Positions 7,944 through 15,622 of a DNA stretch of 15,652 nt are shown here, piece after piece; position 1 is the first letter of the stretch, and the number at the start of each line of letters is the position of its first letter. The position numbers were made by a program, and so were the translations under genes. Location of the stretch: assembly GCA_046330435.1 (NCBI GenBank), contig JAXLST010000029.1, positions 1 through 15,652 on the forward strand, written 5' to 3'. Origin of the DNA: Ga0077560 sp046330435 (GTDB lineage Bacteria > Actinomycetota > Thermoleophilia > Miltoncostaeales > Miltoncostaeaceae). The notes beneath the pieces are model-generated. The model searched no databases, was not told the origin of the DNA, and saw only the letters and a list, made by a program, of their open reading frames with translations.

Positions 7944-9129
7944 CTACCCGCGGACCGGTTCGGCGCATACCGCCGGTGCGACGACGGGCACCGGCGTGCG
8001 GTGGCCGGTGACTCGCGCCACAGGTCCGCCACCAGCGCACGGGCGTCCAGGTTGTACGGCACGTCCCACCATGTGTTCATCTCCACGACCCTGGGGCCGT
8101 CGGGGGTGAGGCCGATGTCGAAGCCCAGGGTCCTGAGCGGCAGGAACACCGGCGCCGCCTCCAGTGCGAGGCGCACCGCGTCCTGGAACATCGGAATCCG
8201 GAAGCCACGGAGCGGTATCCCGGCCGTGGGGTGGATGTCGATGGTGGCGAGGCCCGGCGCGCCGGAGCGGGCACCGAACGCCTCGGCGATCGAACCGTGG
8301 CGCCGTTCACCTCGCAGCTCAGGTTCCCGATGGTGCCGCCCCGGTAGTTGTCGATCACTGCTGCCCGCCGGCGATGCGGAACCGCCCACACCACCTCCGG
8401 GAGTCCGTCGGCGCGGGTGATGGTGACAGGCGACCGCAGGGTGTGCAGCGCCTCCCCGCCCAGGACACACAGGGCCTCGTGGTTGCGCAGCCGCTCCTGG
8501 GCGATCCAGTCGTGGAAATCCGGGTGCTCGCGCATGGCCGCCACCACCTGGGCCGGTGCTCGCTGGCGCCCTCCCCGACCGACTCCCAGCCCGTCGCGGT
8601 CCTCCGCAGGAGCTCGGACGGCCTCACCGTAGTAGCCCTCGGCGGGCTTCAGGATGAACTCGCCCGGAAGCGCCTCGAGCGCGGCAGCCCAGTCGGCGGC
8701 AGGAATCGCGGATCCGGTGTGCCAGTTCCAGCCGCTGGCGCCGCGCATGAACGTCGCGTAGGTCTGGGGGGACGCGATCCCCGCGGCGGCCGTCAGCATC
8801 CGGAACAGGGTCTTGTGCTCCCCCACCGCCTGGATCGACTCGGCGTTCAGCGCCTCCTGCGCCTCGCTCAGGCGGCAGGGCGCCACCAGTCGATCGGGGT
8901 CCAGGTCGCTCGCGGGGTCGAGCAGGCCGGCGTGCAGGCTCTCGGCGAGCGTCCAGCCGTGCTCCCGCTGGAGCCGCAGGGCCCGGCGCTGCACACCGAA
9001 CCACGGGACGCCGTACGCCCTGCGGGCCGTCTGCCGGATGTCCAGGCTCCTGCCGATGAACCGCATCGCGGCCGGCGGGAGGACCCGGCGTGCATGCCCC
9101 ACCAGGGCGGACCTGTTCGCGGCGATGAT
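7944..9129 (-). pseudogene. Sugar-transfer-associated ATP-grasp protein, copy C (multiple frameshifts)
   Basis: Third tandem paralogue of copies A and B, traceable over its whole length but not in one frame. Relative to A/B I see: one extra base near 8610 (after YYGEAVR; the other frame gives LLRRTATGWESVGEG), two extra bases near 8560 restoring QVVAAMR, a three-base insertion after LHTLR, compensating indels around 8345-8380 (FRIAGGQQ appears in another frame), one missing base near 8298 (EVNGA then GSIAEAF), and a shift near 8000, after which VPVVAPAVCAEPVRG ends at TAG 7944-7946. The codon at the position of the A/B start is ATC (9127-9129) behind GGAGAGG; the first usable start is GTG 9102. 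The ATP-binding Lys (ILKPAEGYYGE) and the acidic metal site (VVEMNTWWD) are kept. Either a recently broken gene or an error-rich consensus. Confidence 0.75.
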
Positions 9130-9187
9130 GCGTCCTCTCCAGAACCACGGGTGTGCTGCCCGACCGGAGACGCGGGCGTCCCCGATC

Positions 9188-10390
9188 TCAGGATGAACGG
9201 TTTCCCCGCCCGGACAACTGGACGCCGGGAGGGGTGCTTCTCGCCGATCGGCCAGTGGTGGGGGCGCGCCCCGCCTCCCTCCAGAGGCGGGCCACCAGGT
9301 CCCTGGCGTCGAGGTTGTACGGCAGGTCCCACCACATGTTCATCTCGACGACCCTCGGGCCGTCGGGGGTGAGGCCGATGTCGAAGCCCAGGGACCGCAG
9401 CGGCAGGAACACGGGGGCCGCGTCCAGGGCGACCCGGACGGCGTCGTCCCACAGCGGGATGCGCAGGCCAGCGAGCGGGAAGCCCGCGGTGGGGTGGATC
9501 TCGACGCGCTCCATGCCGAGCCCGCCCGGCCCGCCGCGCCAGGCGGTGGTGACCGAGCCGTTGGAGGTGTCGACCTCGCACACCAGGTTCCCCAGCGCGC
9601 CGCCGCGGTAGTTGTCCACCACGGAGCTGCCGACCGAGAGCCGGAAGCACGCCCACATGAGCTCCGGCATGCCGTCGGCGGTGGTGATGGTGACCACACG
9701 CAGGGTGTGGAGGCCCTCCCCGCCCAGCGGGGCGAGGTCGGGGTGGTTGCGCAGCCGCTCCTGGGCGAGCCAGTCGCCGAACTGCGGGTGCCCCTGCATG
9801 GCGTCCACCACCTGGGCGGTCGTCATGGGCCCCTCGCCCACCGAGTCCCATCCGGAGCCGGTGCGACGCAGCACCCGCACGCCCTCGCCGTAGTAGCCCT
9901 CGGCCGGCTTGATCAGGAACTCGTCCGGCAGGGACTCCAGGGCCTCCGCCCAGCGGTCCGGAGGAACCGGGGACCCGGTGTGCCAGTTCCACCCCATCGT
10001 GCCCCGCATGAACGTCGCATGGGTCTCCGGCACCGGGATGCCGGCGGCGGCGGCGAACATGCGGAACAGGGTCTTGTGCTCACCCACCGCCTGGATCGAG
10101 TCGGCGTTCAGGGCCTCCTGCGCCTCCGTGAGCCGCCGCGGCGCCACGAGACGCTCCGGCTCGAGGTCCGTGCCGGGATCCAGGAGCCCCGCGTGCAGGC
10201 TCTCGGCCAGCGTCCAGCCGTGGTCGCGCTGCAGCCGCATGGCGCGGCGCTGGGCGTCCAGCCAGGGCATGCCGTACCGGTGCCGGGCGGTGTCGCGGAT
10301 GTCGATGGAGCGGCCGACGAACCGCATCGCCTGCGGCGGGACGACACGGCGGGCCAGGCCGATGACGGCCGACCGGTTCACGCTGGGCAC
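9188..10390 (-). CDS. Sugar-transfer-associated ATP-grasp family protein, copy B
   Basis: 400 residues, intact, roughly four fifths identical to copy A by eye. The fold matches the sugar-transfer-associated ATP-grasp family (PF14397-like), known mostly from surface-polysaccharide loci and without a firm reaction; ATP-grasp enzymes in general ligate a carboxylate to an amine or thiol through an acylphosphate. Seen: GEHKTLFRMF (Lys 106), EFLIKPAEGYYGEGVRVLR (Lys 161, adenine/phosphate binding), LAQERLRNH, LHTLRVVTI, and the acidic metal-binding end GFDIGLTPDGPRVVEMNMWWD. No signal peptide or membrane segment. The GTG start at 10390 aligns residue for residue with copy A and has a GGGGGGAAC purine run just upstream. 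The reading frame stays open upstream of the start, but that part does not match the family. The last 25 residues differ from copy A. Confidence 0.78.
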   Translation of the reverse strand: MPSVNRSAVIGLARRVVPPQAMRFVGRSIDIRDTARHRYGMPWLDAQRRAMRLQRDHGWTLAESLHAGLLDPGTDLEPERLVAPRRLTEAQEALNADSIQAVGEHKTLFRMFAAAAGIPVPETHATFMRGTMGWNWHTGSPVPPDRWAEALESLPDEFLIKPAEGYYGEGVRVLRRTGSGWDSVGEGPMTTAQVVDAMQGHPQFGDWLAQERLRNHPDLAPLGGEGLHTLRVVTITTADGMPELMWACFRLSVGSSVVDNYRGGALGNLVCEVDTSNGSVTTAWRGGPGGLGMERVEIHPTAGFPLAGLRIPLWDDAVRVALDAAPVFLPLRSLGFDIGLTPDGPRVVEMNMWWDLPYNLDARDLVARLWREAGRAPTTGRSARSTPPGVQLSGRGNRSS

Positions 10391-10533
10391 GATGTTCCCC
10401 CCTGGGTCGCGTTGGCGCGGGTCGCGGCGGGGGACGGCCCGGTGTGGCCGTACCCGCCCGGGACCGCGGCGAACTGACCGCGCGGGGGGTCCTGCGGGCG
10501 CCGGCCGGGCGAAACCGGCGGGCGTGGAGCGCC

Positions 10534-10549
10534 GGGCGGACGTCCGCCC
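10534..10549 (-). terminator. Perfect palindrome downstream of ATP-grasp A, terminator-like
   Basis: GGGCGGACGTCCGCCC is a perfect 16-base palindrome, flanked by more complementary sequence (GCC before, CCCGGC after), starting 17 bases past the stop of copy A. No T-tract follows, which is usual for very GC-rich genomes. The rest of the 176-base gap 10391-10566 holds a second weak GCCGG/CCGGC repeat and the ribosome binding region of copy B; no clear promoter was seen. Confidence 0.4.
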
Positions 10550-10566
10550 GCCCGGCGTCCGGCGGG

Positions 10567-11757
10567 TCAGCCGGGGACCGGGACCACCAGGCCGGCCGGC
10601 GGCGCGGCGGGGATCACCGGCGACGGCGCCGGCGGCGCCTCCGATTCGCGCCACAGGCGCTCGACCAGGGCCCTGGCGTCCAGGTTGTACGGCAGGTCCC
10701 ACCACATGTTGAGCTCCACGGCCTTCGGGCCGCCGGGGGTGAGTCCGATGTCGAAGCCCAGGGTGCGCAGCGGCAGGAACACCGGGGCGGCGTCCAGCGC
10801 GAGCCGCACGGCCTCGTCCCACAGGGGGATCCTCAGGCCGGCCACCGGGATGCCCGCCGTGGGGTGGATGTCCACGGGCTCCATTCCGAGCCCGCCGGGG
10901 CCGCCCGTGTACGCGCGGGCGATCGAGCCGTTGGACATGTCGACCTCGCAGGACAGGTTCCCGAGCGTGCCGCCGCGGTAGTTGTCCACCACGCCGCCCA
11001 CCGAGAAGCGGAACCCGGCCCACACCATCTCCGGGGTGCCGTCGCCGCGCATCACGGTGACCACGCGCAGCGTATGGAGCCCCTCACCGCCCAGCGGCGC
11101 GAGGTCGGCGTGGTTGCGCAGGCGCTCCTGGGCGATCCAGTCGCCGAAGTCCGCATGTCCCCGCATGGCCTGCACGACCTGGGCGGTGGTCATGGGGCCC
11201 TCCCCCACGGACTCCCAGCCCCACTCGGTGCGGCGCAGGACGCGCACGCCCTCGCCGTAGTACCCCTCGGCGGGCTTGATGAGGAACTCGTCGGGCAGGG
11301 ACTCGAGCGCCTCCGCCCAGCGGTCGGGCGGCACCGGGGAGTTCGTGTGCCAGTTCCAGCCCATCGTCCCGCGCATGAAGGTGGCGTGGGTCACCGGCGC
11401 CGGGATGCCGGCCGCGGTGGTGAGCATCCGGAACAGGGTCTTGTGCTCCCCCACCGCCTGGATCGACTCGGCGTTCAGGGCCTCCTGCGCCTCGCTGAGG
11501 CGGCGCGGGGCGACCAAGCGCTCGGGGTCGAGTTCGGTGCGAGGGTCCAGCAGGCCGGCATGCAGGCTCTCGGCCAGCGTCCAGCCGTGATCGCGCTGCA
11601 GGCGCAGCGCACGGCGCTGGGCCTGGAGCCACGGGGTGCCGTACATGCGGCGGGCGGTTTCGCGGATGTCGATCGAGCGGCCGATGAAGCGCAGTGCCGC
11701 GGGCGGCACCACCTTGCGGGCACGACCGATGACCGCCGACCTCGTGCTGAGGGTCAC
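10567..11757 (-). CDS. Sugar-transfer-associated ATP-grasp family protein, copy A
   Basis: 396 residues, intact, first copy of the tandem array. Family and motifs as in copy B: an N-terminal helical part (residues 1-100, with SLHAGLLDP at 65-73), then the ATP-grasp core with GEHKTLFRML (Lys 106), EFLIKPAEGYYGEGV (Lys 161), AQERLRNH (209-216), LHTLRVVTV (Arg 231), GFRFSVGG and GFDIGLTPGGPKAVELN (Asp 336, Glu 348, Asn 350). An unusual aromatic GWNWHT (133-138) is shared by all three copies. The tail after 372 is Pro/Ala-rich and copy-specific. The GTG start is secured by AGGAGAGG (11762-11769). It lies 178 bases downstream of ychF behind several inverted repeats, so it probably has its own control. 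PF14397 membership is my reading of the motifs; the substrate is unknown. Confidence 0.8.
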   Translation of the reverse strand: MTLSTRSAVIGRARKVVPPAALRFIGRSIDIRETARRMYGTPWLQAQRRALRLQRDHGWTLAESLHAGLLDPRTELDPERLVAPRRLSEAQEALNAESIQAVGEHKTLFRMLTTAAGIPAPVTHATFMRGTMGWNWHTNSPVPPDRWAEALESLPDEFLIKPAEGYYGEGVRVLRRTEWGWESVGEGPMTTAQVVQAMRGHADFGDWIAQERLRNHADLAPLGGEGLHTLRVVTVMRGDGTPEMVWAGFRFSVGGVVDNYRGGTLGNLSCEVDMSNGSIARAYTGGPGGLGMEPVDIHPTAGIPVAGLRIPLWDEAVRLALDAAPVFLPLRTLGFDIGLTPGGPKAVELNMWWDLPYNLDARALVERLWRESEAPPAPSPVIPAAPPAGLVVPVPG

Positions 11758-11761
11758 GGTT

Positions 11762-11803
11762 CCTCTCCTGATCCGTGGGCGAGACAGGCGTGGCCGGATC
11801 AGG
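11762..11803 (-). promoter_or_regulatory. Ribosome binding site of ATP-grasp A with an overlapping hairpin
   Basis: A perfect nine-base inverted repeat, CCTGATCCG (11767-11775) and CGGATCAGG (11795-11803), spans a 19-base loop in the leader of copy A. On the minus strand the arm nearer the start ends inside the Shine-Dalgarno AGGAGAGG (11762-11769), so the folded mRNA would cover its first three bases. This could tune translation. It was not seen before copies B or C. Confidence 0.45.
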
Positions 11804-11842
11804 ATCCCGTGGACGTCGTTGCGGCGGCAACTGGCCGCCCGG

Positions 11843-11913
11843 GGAGACCCGCCGCCGTTCGTTCAGGCGTCCCGGGTCTCCTGGACCGCACGCACCTGGA
11901 CCTGAGGTCCGGG
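11843..11913 (-). terminator. Inverted repeats after ychF, terminator-like
   Basis: Two structures lie between the ychF stop (11936) and copy A. The first is GGACC-TGA-GGTCC at 11898-11910. The second is a perfect nine-base repeat GGAGACCCG (11843-11851) with CGGGTCTCC (11873-11881). Neither is followed by a T-tract. They probably end the ychF transcript; this is inference from position. Confidence 0.35.
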
Positions 11914-11935
11914 CACGGACACGCCGGCCCGGCGG

Positions 11936-13021
11936 CTACACGTTGAAGCGGAACTCCACGACGTCGCCGTCGTGCATCACGTAGTCCTTGCCCTCGATGC
12001 GCAGCTTGCCACGCGCCTTGGCCTCGGCCATCGACCCGGCGTCCACCAGGTCCGCGAACCCCACCACCTCGGCCTTGATGAAGCCGCGCTGGAAGTCGGT
12101 GTGGATGACACCGGCCGCCATGGGGGCCGTCCAGCCCTGGTGGATCGTCCACGCCCGGGCCTCCTTGGGGCCGGCCGTGAGGTAGGTCTGCAGGCCCAGG
12201 GTGTGGAAGCCCACGCGCGCCAGCTGGTCCATGCCGGACTCGGTCTGCCCCACGCTCGCCAGCAGCTCGGCGGCCTCCTCGGCCTCCAGCTCCACCAGCT
12301 CGGACTCGAGCTTGGCGTCCAGGAAGATCGCGTCCGCCGGGGCCACCAGCGCCCGCATCCGCTCCTGGAGCCCCTCGTCGGTGAGACCCTCCTCATCCAC
12401 GTTGAAGACGTAGATGAAGGGCTTGGCCGTCATGAGCGACAGCTCGCGCAGCTGCGCGACGTCGATGCCCGCGGCCTCGGCGCCCGCGTGGAGCGTGACG
12501 CCCTCCTCCAGCAGCTTCTGCGCGGCGACGGCGGCGTCCAGGAGGGCCTTGTCGGCCTTCTTGGCCTTCACCTCCTTCTCCAGGCGCGGCACCGCCTTCT
12601 CGAGCGTCTGGAGGTCGGCGAGCATGAGTTCGGTGTGGACGATCTCGATGTCGTCGGCGGGATCCACGCGCCCGGCGACATGCACGACGTTGTCGTCGGT
12701 GAACGCCCGCACCACCTGACAGATCGCGTCCGCCTCGCGGATGTTGGCGAGGAACTTGTTCCCCAGGCCCTCGCCCTCGCTGGCGCCCTTCACGATGCCG
12801 GCGATGTCGACGAACGAGACGGTCGCGGGCAGGATGCGCTCGCTGCCGAAGATGTCCGCCAGCACCTGCAGGCGGGGGTCGGGCAGGGGGACCACGCCGA
12901 CGTTGGGCTCGATGGTCGCGAACGGGTAGTTCGCCGCGAGCACGTCGGCCTTGGTGAGGGCGTTGAAGAGTGTGGACTTGCCGACGTTGGGGAGGCCGAC
13001 GATCCCGATGGTGAGTGCCAT
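11936..13021 (-). CDS. ychF: Redox-regulated ribosome-binding ATPase YchF (Obg family)
   Basis: Conserved P-loop protein of the Obg family that prefers ATP to GTP and binds ribosomes; linked to translation and stress responses. The 361 residues match the usual length. Seen: G1 GLPNVGKS (9-16), NYPFATIEPNVG (31-42), G3 DIAG (72-75) with GIVKGASEGEGLGNKFL, NVDE (207-210) in place of the GTPase NKxD motif, which is the hallmark of YchF's ATP preference, a coiled-coil insert with charged Lys/Glu (about 130-175), and a C-terminal TGS domain ending GKDYVMHDGDVVEFRFNV. ATG 13021 has no Shine-Dalgarno, but TAGCCT lies nine bases upstream. It stands between the small exported protein and the ATP-grasp array and is a core gene with no evident link to the glycan genes. 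Confidence 0.95.
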   Translation of the reverse strand: MALTIGIVGLPNVGKSTLFNALTKADVLAANYPFATIEPNVGVVPLPDPRLQVLADIFGSERILPATVSFVDIAGIVKGASEGEGLGNKFLANIREADAICQVVRAFTDDNVVHVAGRVDPADDIEIVHTELMLADLQTLEKAVPRLEKEVKAKKADKALLDAAVAAQKLLEEGVTLHAGAEAAGIDVAQLRELSLMTAKPFIYVFNVDEEGLTDEGLQERMRALVAPADAIFLDAKLESELVELEAEEAAELLASVGQTESGMDQLARVGFHTLGLQTYLTAGPKEARAWTIHQGWTAPMAAGVIHTDFQRGFIKAEVVGFADLVDAGSMAEAKARGKLRIEGKDYVMHDGDVVEFRFNV

Positions 13022-13030
13022 AGGCGCGGA

Positions 13031-13036
13031 AGGCTA
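13031..13036 (-). promoter_or_regulatory. Putative -10 box of a (near) leaderless ychF promoter
   Basis: TAGCCT on the minus strand fits TANNNT and ends nine bases before the ATG of ychF, which lacks a Shine-Dalgarno. No clear -35 box. Confidence 0.35.
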
Positions 13037-13055
13037 CCGATCGGCCCCGGCGGAT

Positions 13056-13077
13056 CCGAGGACGTTCGCCTCCTCGG
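13056..13077 (-). terminator. Hairpin between the exported protein gene and ychF
   Basis: CCGAGGA (13056-13062), an eight-base loop, then TCCTCGG (13071-13077): a perfect seven-base stem, 22 bases past the stop of the upstream gene. No T-tract. It lies just upstream of the proposed ychF -10 box, so it may separate the two transcripts. Confidence 0.4.
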
Positions 13078-13099
13078 GCCGGCGTCGGCCGCCCGAGGG

Positions 13100-13627
13100 C
13101 TAGGAGCTCGGGATGCCGACCTGATCGGCGGCCGCACGGGTGGCACGGGCCGTGGCCCACGCAGCTTCGATGTGCGGACCCGCCCCCTTGGCGGTCGGGT
13201 TGCCGGTGGTGATGGCCGCGGCCAGGCGGCGGTTCGCGGCGGCCTGGGCGCGCATCGCGGCGACCACGGCCTCCACCTGCACCTGGTCGGACGACGATCC
13301 CGCGGCGTTGGCCAGCCGCCCGGCGTCCGCGTCCAGCGCCGCGGCGCCGGCCCGCAGGCGCTTGGCGGCCGCCGCGCGCGCCGCGGGGCCCTTGGCACCG
13401 GTCACCCGCATGGCCTCCTCGGCGCCGGTGACGGCCTCGTCGGAGCGGGTGGACACCGGCAGCACCAGCGCGGTCACCTTCGCCCTGCTGGACCCCGGTT
13501 CCGCGACGGCCCTGGCGGGTGCCGGCGCCGGGGCGTCATCACCGCCCGAGGTGAGCACCACCGTGCCGGCGGCGGCGCCCGCCACCAGCACCGCGGCGAC
13601 CGCCGCCACCACCACTCGCTGCCGCAT
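13100..13627 (-). CDS. Small alanine-rich exported or membrane-anchored protein, function unknown
   Basis: Not recognised as a known family. 175 residues: a short basic start (MRQR), a hydrophobic Ala/Val segment (about 5-26) acting as signal peptide or anchor, an Ala/Pro-rich linker (31-44, APAPAPARAVA, with possible AxA cleavage sites), then an Ala/Arg-rich region predicted to be helical, perhaps a helical bundle (50-170). There is no Cys after the signal, so it is not a typical lipoprotein, and no catalytic motif is visible. ATG 13627 is the only start placed before the signal sequence; GAGGG lies 11 bases upstream, a weak site. It sits 74 bases after dxs and 78 before ychF with a hairpin on each side, so it may be its own transcription unit. 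The coding frame is supported by the ordered signal-like N-terminus and GC-rich third positions. Confidence 0.65.
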   Translation of the reverse strand: MRQRVVVAAVAAVLVAGAAAGTVVLTSGGDDAPAPAPARAVAEPGSSRAKVTALVLPVSTRSDEAVTGAEEAMRVTGAKGPAARAAAAKRLRAGAAALDADAGRLANAAGSSSDQVQVEAVVAAMRAQAAANRRLAAAITTGNPTAKGAGPHIEAAWATARATRAAADQVGIPSS

Positions 13628-13682
13628 ACCGCTGACCGCCCTCGTGTCGGGGACCTCAGCGGACGTGATCGGCCGTCCGGGC

Positions 13683-13698
13683 CGGGGCTTGAGCCCCG
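13683..13698 (-). terminator. Hairpin downstream of dxs
   Basis: CGGGGC-TTGA-GCCCCG (+ strand), a perfect six-base stem with a four-base loop, beginning three bases past the dxs stop codon. It lies in the 74-base gap before the next gene. Likely the dxs terminator, though no T-tract follows. Confidence 0.5.
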
Positions 13699-13701
13699 TG
13701 A

Positions 13702-15612
13702 TCAGGCGGTGGTGAGGCCCCGGTCGGAGGCGGAGAGCGCCTGCGCGACACGCTGGGCGACGGCGTCGGGGCTCAGGCCCACCTCGGCCAGCAGCAGGTT
13801 CCGGTTGCCGTGGTCGATGAACCGGTCCGGGAGGCCCAGCACGAGCACGCGGGCGCCCGTCCCGGCCAGGGACTCCAGCACCGCCGACCCGAACCCGCCG
13901 TGCGTGGCGTGGTCCTCGAGGGTCACGATGAGCTCGTGGCTGCCGGCCAGGTCGCGCATGAGCTCGGCGTCGAGCGGCTTGCAGAACCGGGCGTTCACCA
14001 CGGTCGGCTCGACGCCGGCGGCCGCGGCGACGGCCTCGGCGGACCGCTGCGCCAGCTGAGCGCCGTAGCCGTAGCCCACCAGGGCGACCCGCTCGCCGGC
14101 GGCCAGCACCTGGGCGCGGCCGATCTCGAGGGGCTCGGGGTTCTGCGGCAGGTCCACGCCGACGCCCGCCCCGCGCGGGTACCGCAGCGCGACAGGCCCG
14201 TCGATCCTGAGCGCCGTGTGGAGCATGGTGACCAGCTCGCCCTCGTCCATGGGCGCCATGAGCGTGAGCCCCGGGATGCCGCGCAGGTAGGCGATGTCGA
14301 AGGCGCCGTGGTGCGTGGGGCCGTCGTCACCCACCAGCCCGCCGCGGTCGATGGCGAACACCACCGGCAGGTTCTGCAGGGCGGCATCGTGGACGATCGG
14401 GTCGAAGGCCCGCTGCAGGAACGTGGAGTAGATCGCGCACACCGGCCGGAACCCGGCGATCGCCAGGCCGCATGCGAACACGACCCCGTGCTGCTCGGCG
14501 ATGCCGACGTCGAAGGTGCGCTCCGGGAACCGGGCCTGCATGTGCTGCAGCCCCGTGCCCTTCAGCATCGCGGCGGTGATCCCGATGACCCGCGGGTCCC
14601 GTTCGGCCTCCGCCACCAGCGACCGGCCGAACACCTCGGTGTAGCTGGGCGGGGCGGGCGTGGGCGGCTTGGCCTTGCCGGAGGACGGCTCGAAGGGCGT
14701 GGCGCCGTGCATGGCCTCCACGTCCTCCTCCGCGGGCTCGTACCCCTTGCCCTTGGTGGTCTTCACGTGGACCAGCACCGGCCGGTTGCGCTGCACCGCA
14801 CTGCGGATGGCGTGGCGCATCGCGCCGATGTCGTGCCCGTCGATGGGGCCCAGGTACGCGAACCCGAGGGCCTCGAACAGGGCCCCGCTCTCGAACCACA
14901 GGGCCTTCGTGGCGTCCCGCAGGTGCGACCCCACGTACTCGCCGCCCGGGATGCGGGTGACCGCGCGCTCGATCTCCTCGCGCACCCGGGTGACGCGGGA
15001 GTCCACGCGCGCCCGCTGCAGGGCACGCGACAGGGCCCCCACGTTCTGGCCGATGCTCATGCCGTTGTCGTTGAGCACCACCACGACGGGCGACCCCAGG
15101 GCGCCGGCCTGGTTGAGGCCCTCGTACGCCATGCCGCCGGTCATCGCGCCGTCGCCGATCACGCACACCACGGCCCCCTCGGAGCCTCCGCGGCGGTTCG
15201 CCTCGGCCAGGCCGACGCCGTAGCTGATGCTGGTGGACGCGTGACCCGCGCCCATCACGTCGTGCTCGCTCTCCTCGCGGCGCAGGAACCCGCTCATGCC
15301 CCCGTGCTGGCGCAGCGTCGGGAACTCCGCGAGGCGGCCGGTGAGGAGCTTGTGCCCGTAGGCCTGGTGCCCGACGTCCCACAGGATCTTGTCGGTGGGG
15401 CTCCGCAGCTCGCAGTGGAGGGCGAGCGTGAGCTCGACCGTCCCGAGGCTGGCACCCAGGTGCCCACCGGTCTGGGAGACGGTGGCGATGATGGCCTCCC
15501 GCATCTCGCCGGCCAGCACCTGAAGCTCCTGCTCGGACATCTCGCGCAGGGCATCGGGGGTGCCACCGAGCGCGCAGAGGGTCGGGAAGCGCTCCGTGAA
15601 CTGATCACTCAA
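13702..15612 (-). CDS. dxs: 1-deoxy-D-xylulose-5-phosphate synthase
   Basis: First enzyme of the MEP isoprenoid pathway: condenses pyruvate and glyceraldehyde-3-phosphate with thiamine diphosphate. 636 residues from TTG 15612. Seen: GGHLGASLGTVELT (His 51), DVGHQAY (His 82), the TPP/Mg motif GDGAMTGG ending in NDN (152-183), GPIDGHD, the second domain with FDVGIAEQHG (Glu 373), IDRGGLVGDDGPTHHG (421-436, with Arg, Asp and His of the active site), YPRGAG, and a transketolase C-terminal domain. Start: TTG 15633 is possible, but TTG 15612 gives MSDQFTERFPTL, aligning with E. coli MSFDIAKYPTL, and lies ten bases after a TAGGAT box that the longer form would overlap. It supplies IPP for polyprenyl carriers, which the sugar transferase also needs; that is a metabolic link only. 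The last 19 bases of the window hold no gene. Confidence 0.97.
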   Translation of the reverse strand: MSDQFTERFPTLCALGGTPDALREMSEQELQVLAGEMREAIIATVSQTGGHLGASLGTVELTLALHCELRSPTDKILWDVGHQAYGHKLLTGRLAEFPTLRQHGGMSGFLRREESEHDVMGAGHASTSISYGVGLAEANRRGGSEGAVVCVIGDGAMTGGMAYEGLNQAGALGSPVVVVLNDNGMSIGQNVGALSRALQRARVDSRVTRVREEIERAVTRIPGGEYVGSHLRDATKALWFESGALFEALGFAYLGPIDGHDIGAMRHAIRSAVQRNRPVLVHVKTTKGKGYEPAEEDVEAMHGATPFEPSSGKAKPPTPAPPSYTEVFGRSLVAEAERDPRVIGITAAMLKGTGLQHMQARFPERTFDVGIAEQHGVVFACGLAIAGFRPVCAIYSTFLQRAFDPIVHDAALQNLPVVFAIDRGGLVGDDGPTHHGAFDIAYLRGIPGLTLMAPMDEGELVTMLHTALRIDGPVALRYPRGAGVGVDLPQNPEPLEIGRAQVLAAGERVALVGYGYGAQLAQRSAEAVAAAAGVEPTVVNARFCKPLDAELMRDLAGSHELIVTLEDHATHGGFGSAVLESLAGTGARVLVLGLPDRFIDHGNRNLLLAEVGLSPDAVAQRVAQALSASDRGLTTA

Positions 15613-15622
15613 AGTGCATGGG

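Larger units (their letters stand above)
7944..11757 (-). repeat. Three-copy tandem array of ATP-grasp genes
   Basis: Copies A, B and C are direct repeats of about 1.2 kb in the same orientation. Long near-identical DNA blocks recur at equal places, for example around 8815-8880, 10075-10140 and 11450-11510 (the SIQAVGEHKTLFRM region). Gaps are 176 bases (A-B) and about 58 bases (B-C). Each copy has its own purine-rich site before the start. Ends of the proteins diverge while cores stay close, pointing to tandem duplication followed by divergence or gene conversion. Confidence 0.85.

Noticed and set aside
6551..8470. A 639-residue open frame joining the end of ATP-grasp C to the glycoside hydrolase, as if a natural fusion.
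   Set aside because: The joining stretch (about 7700-8000) resembles neither family. A stop for copy C and a GTG plus signal peptide for the hydrolase appear in this stretch once indels are allowed, so the fusion is an artefact of frameshifts.
9188..11023. A 611-residue version of ATP-grasp B starting inside copy A.
   Set aside because: The extra 211 residues are read from copy A in the wrong frame and the intergenic gap. GTG 10390 matches the start of copy A and has a purine-rich binding site.
11767..11881. Inverted repeats near ATP-grasp A as ends of a small mobile element.
   Set aside because: The repeats are local dyads with short loops, without target duplications or a transposase.
11972..14059. 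A long open frame of 695 codons on the + strand opposite ychF, the exported protein gene and dxs.
   Set aside because: High GC makes the antisense frame of real genes stay open. The product is low-complexity and matches no family, while the minus strand holds clear conserved proteins.
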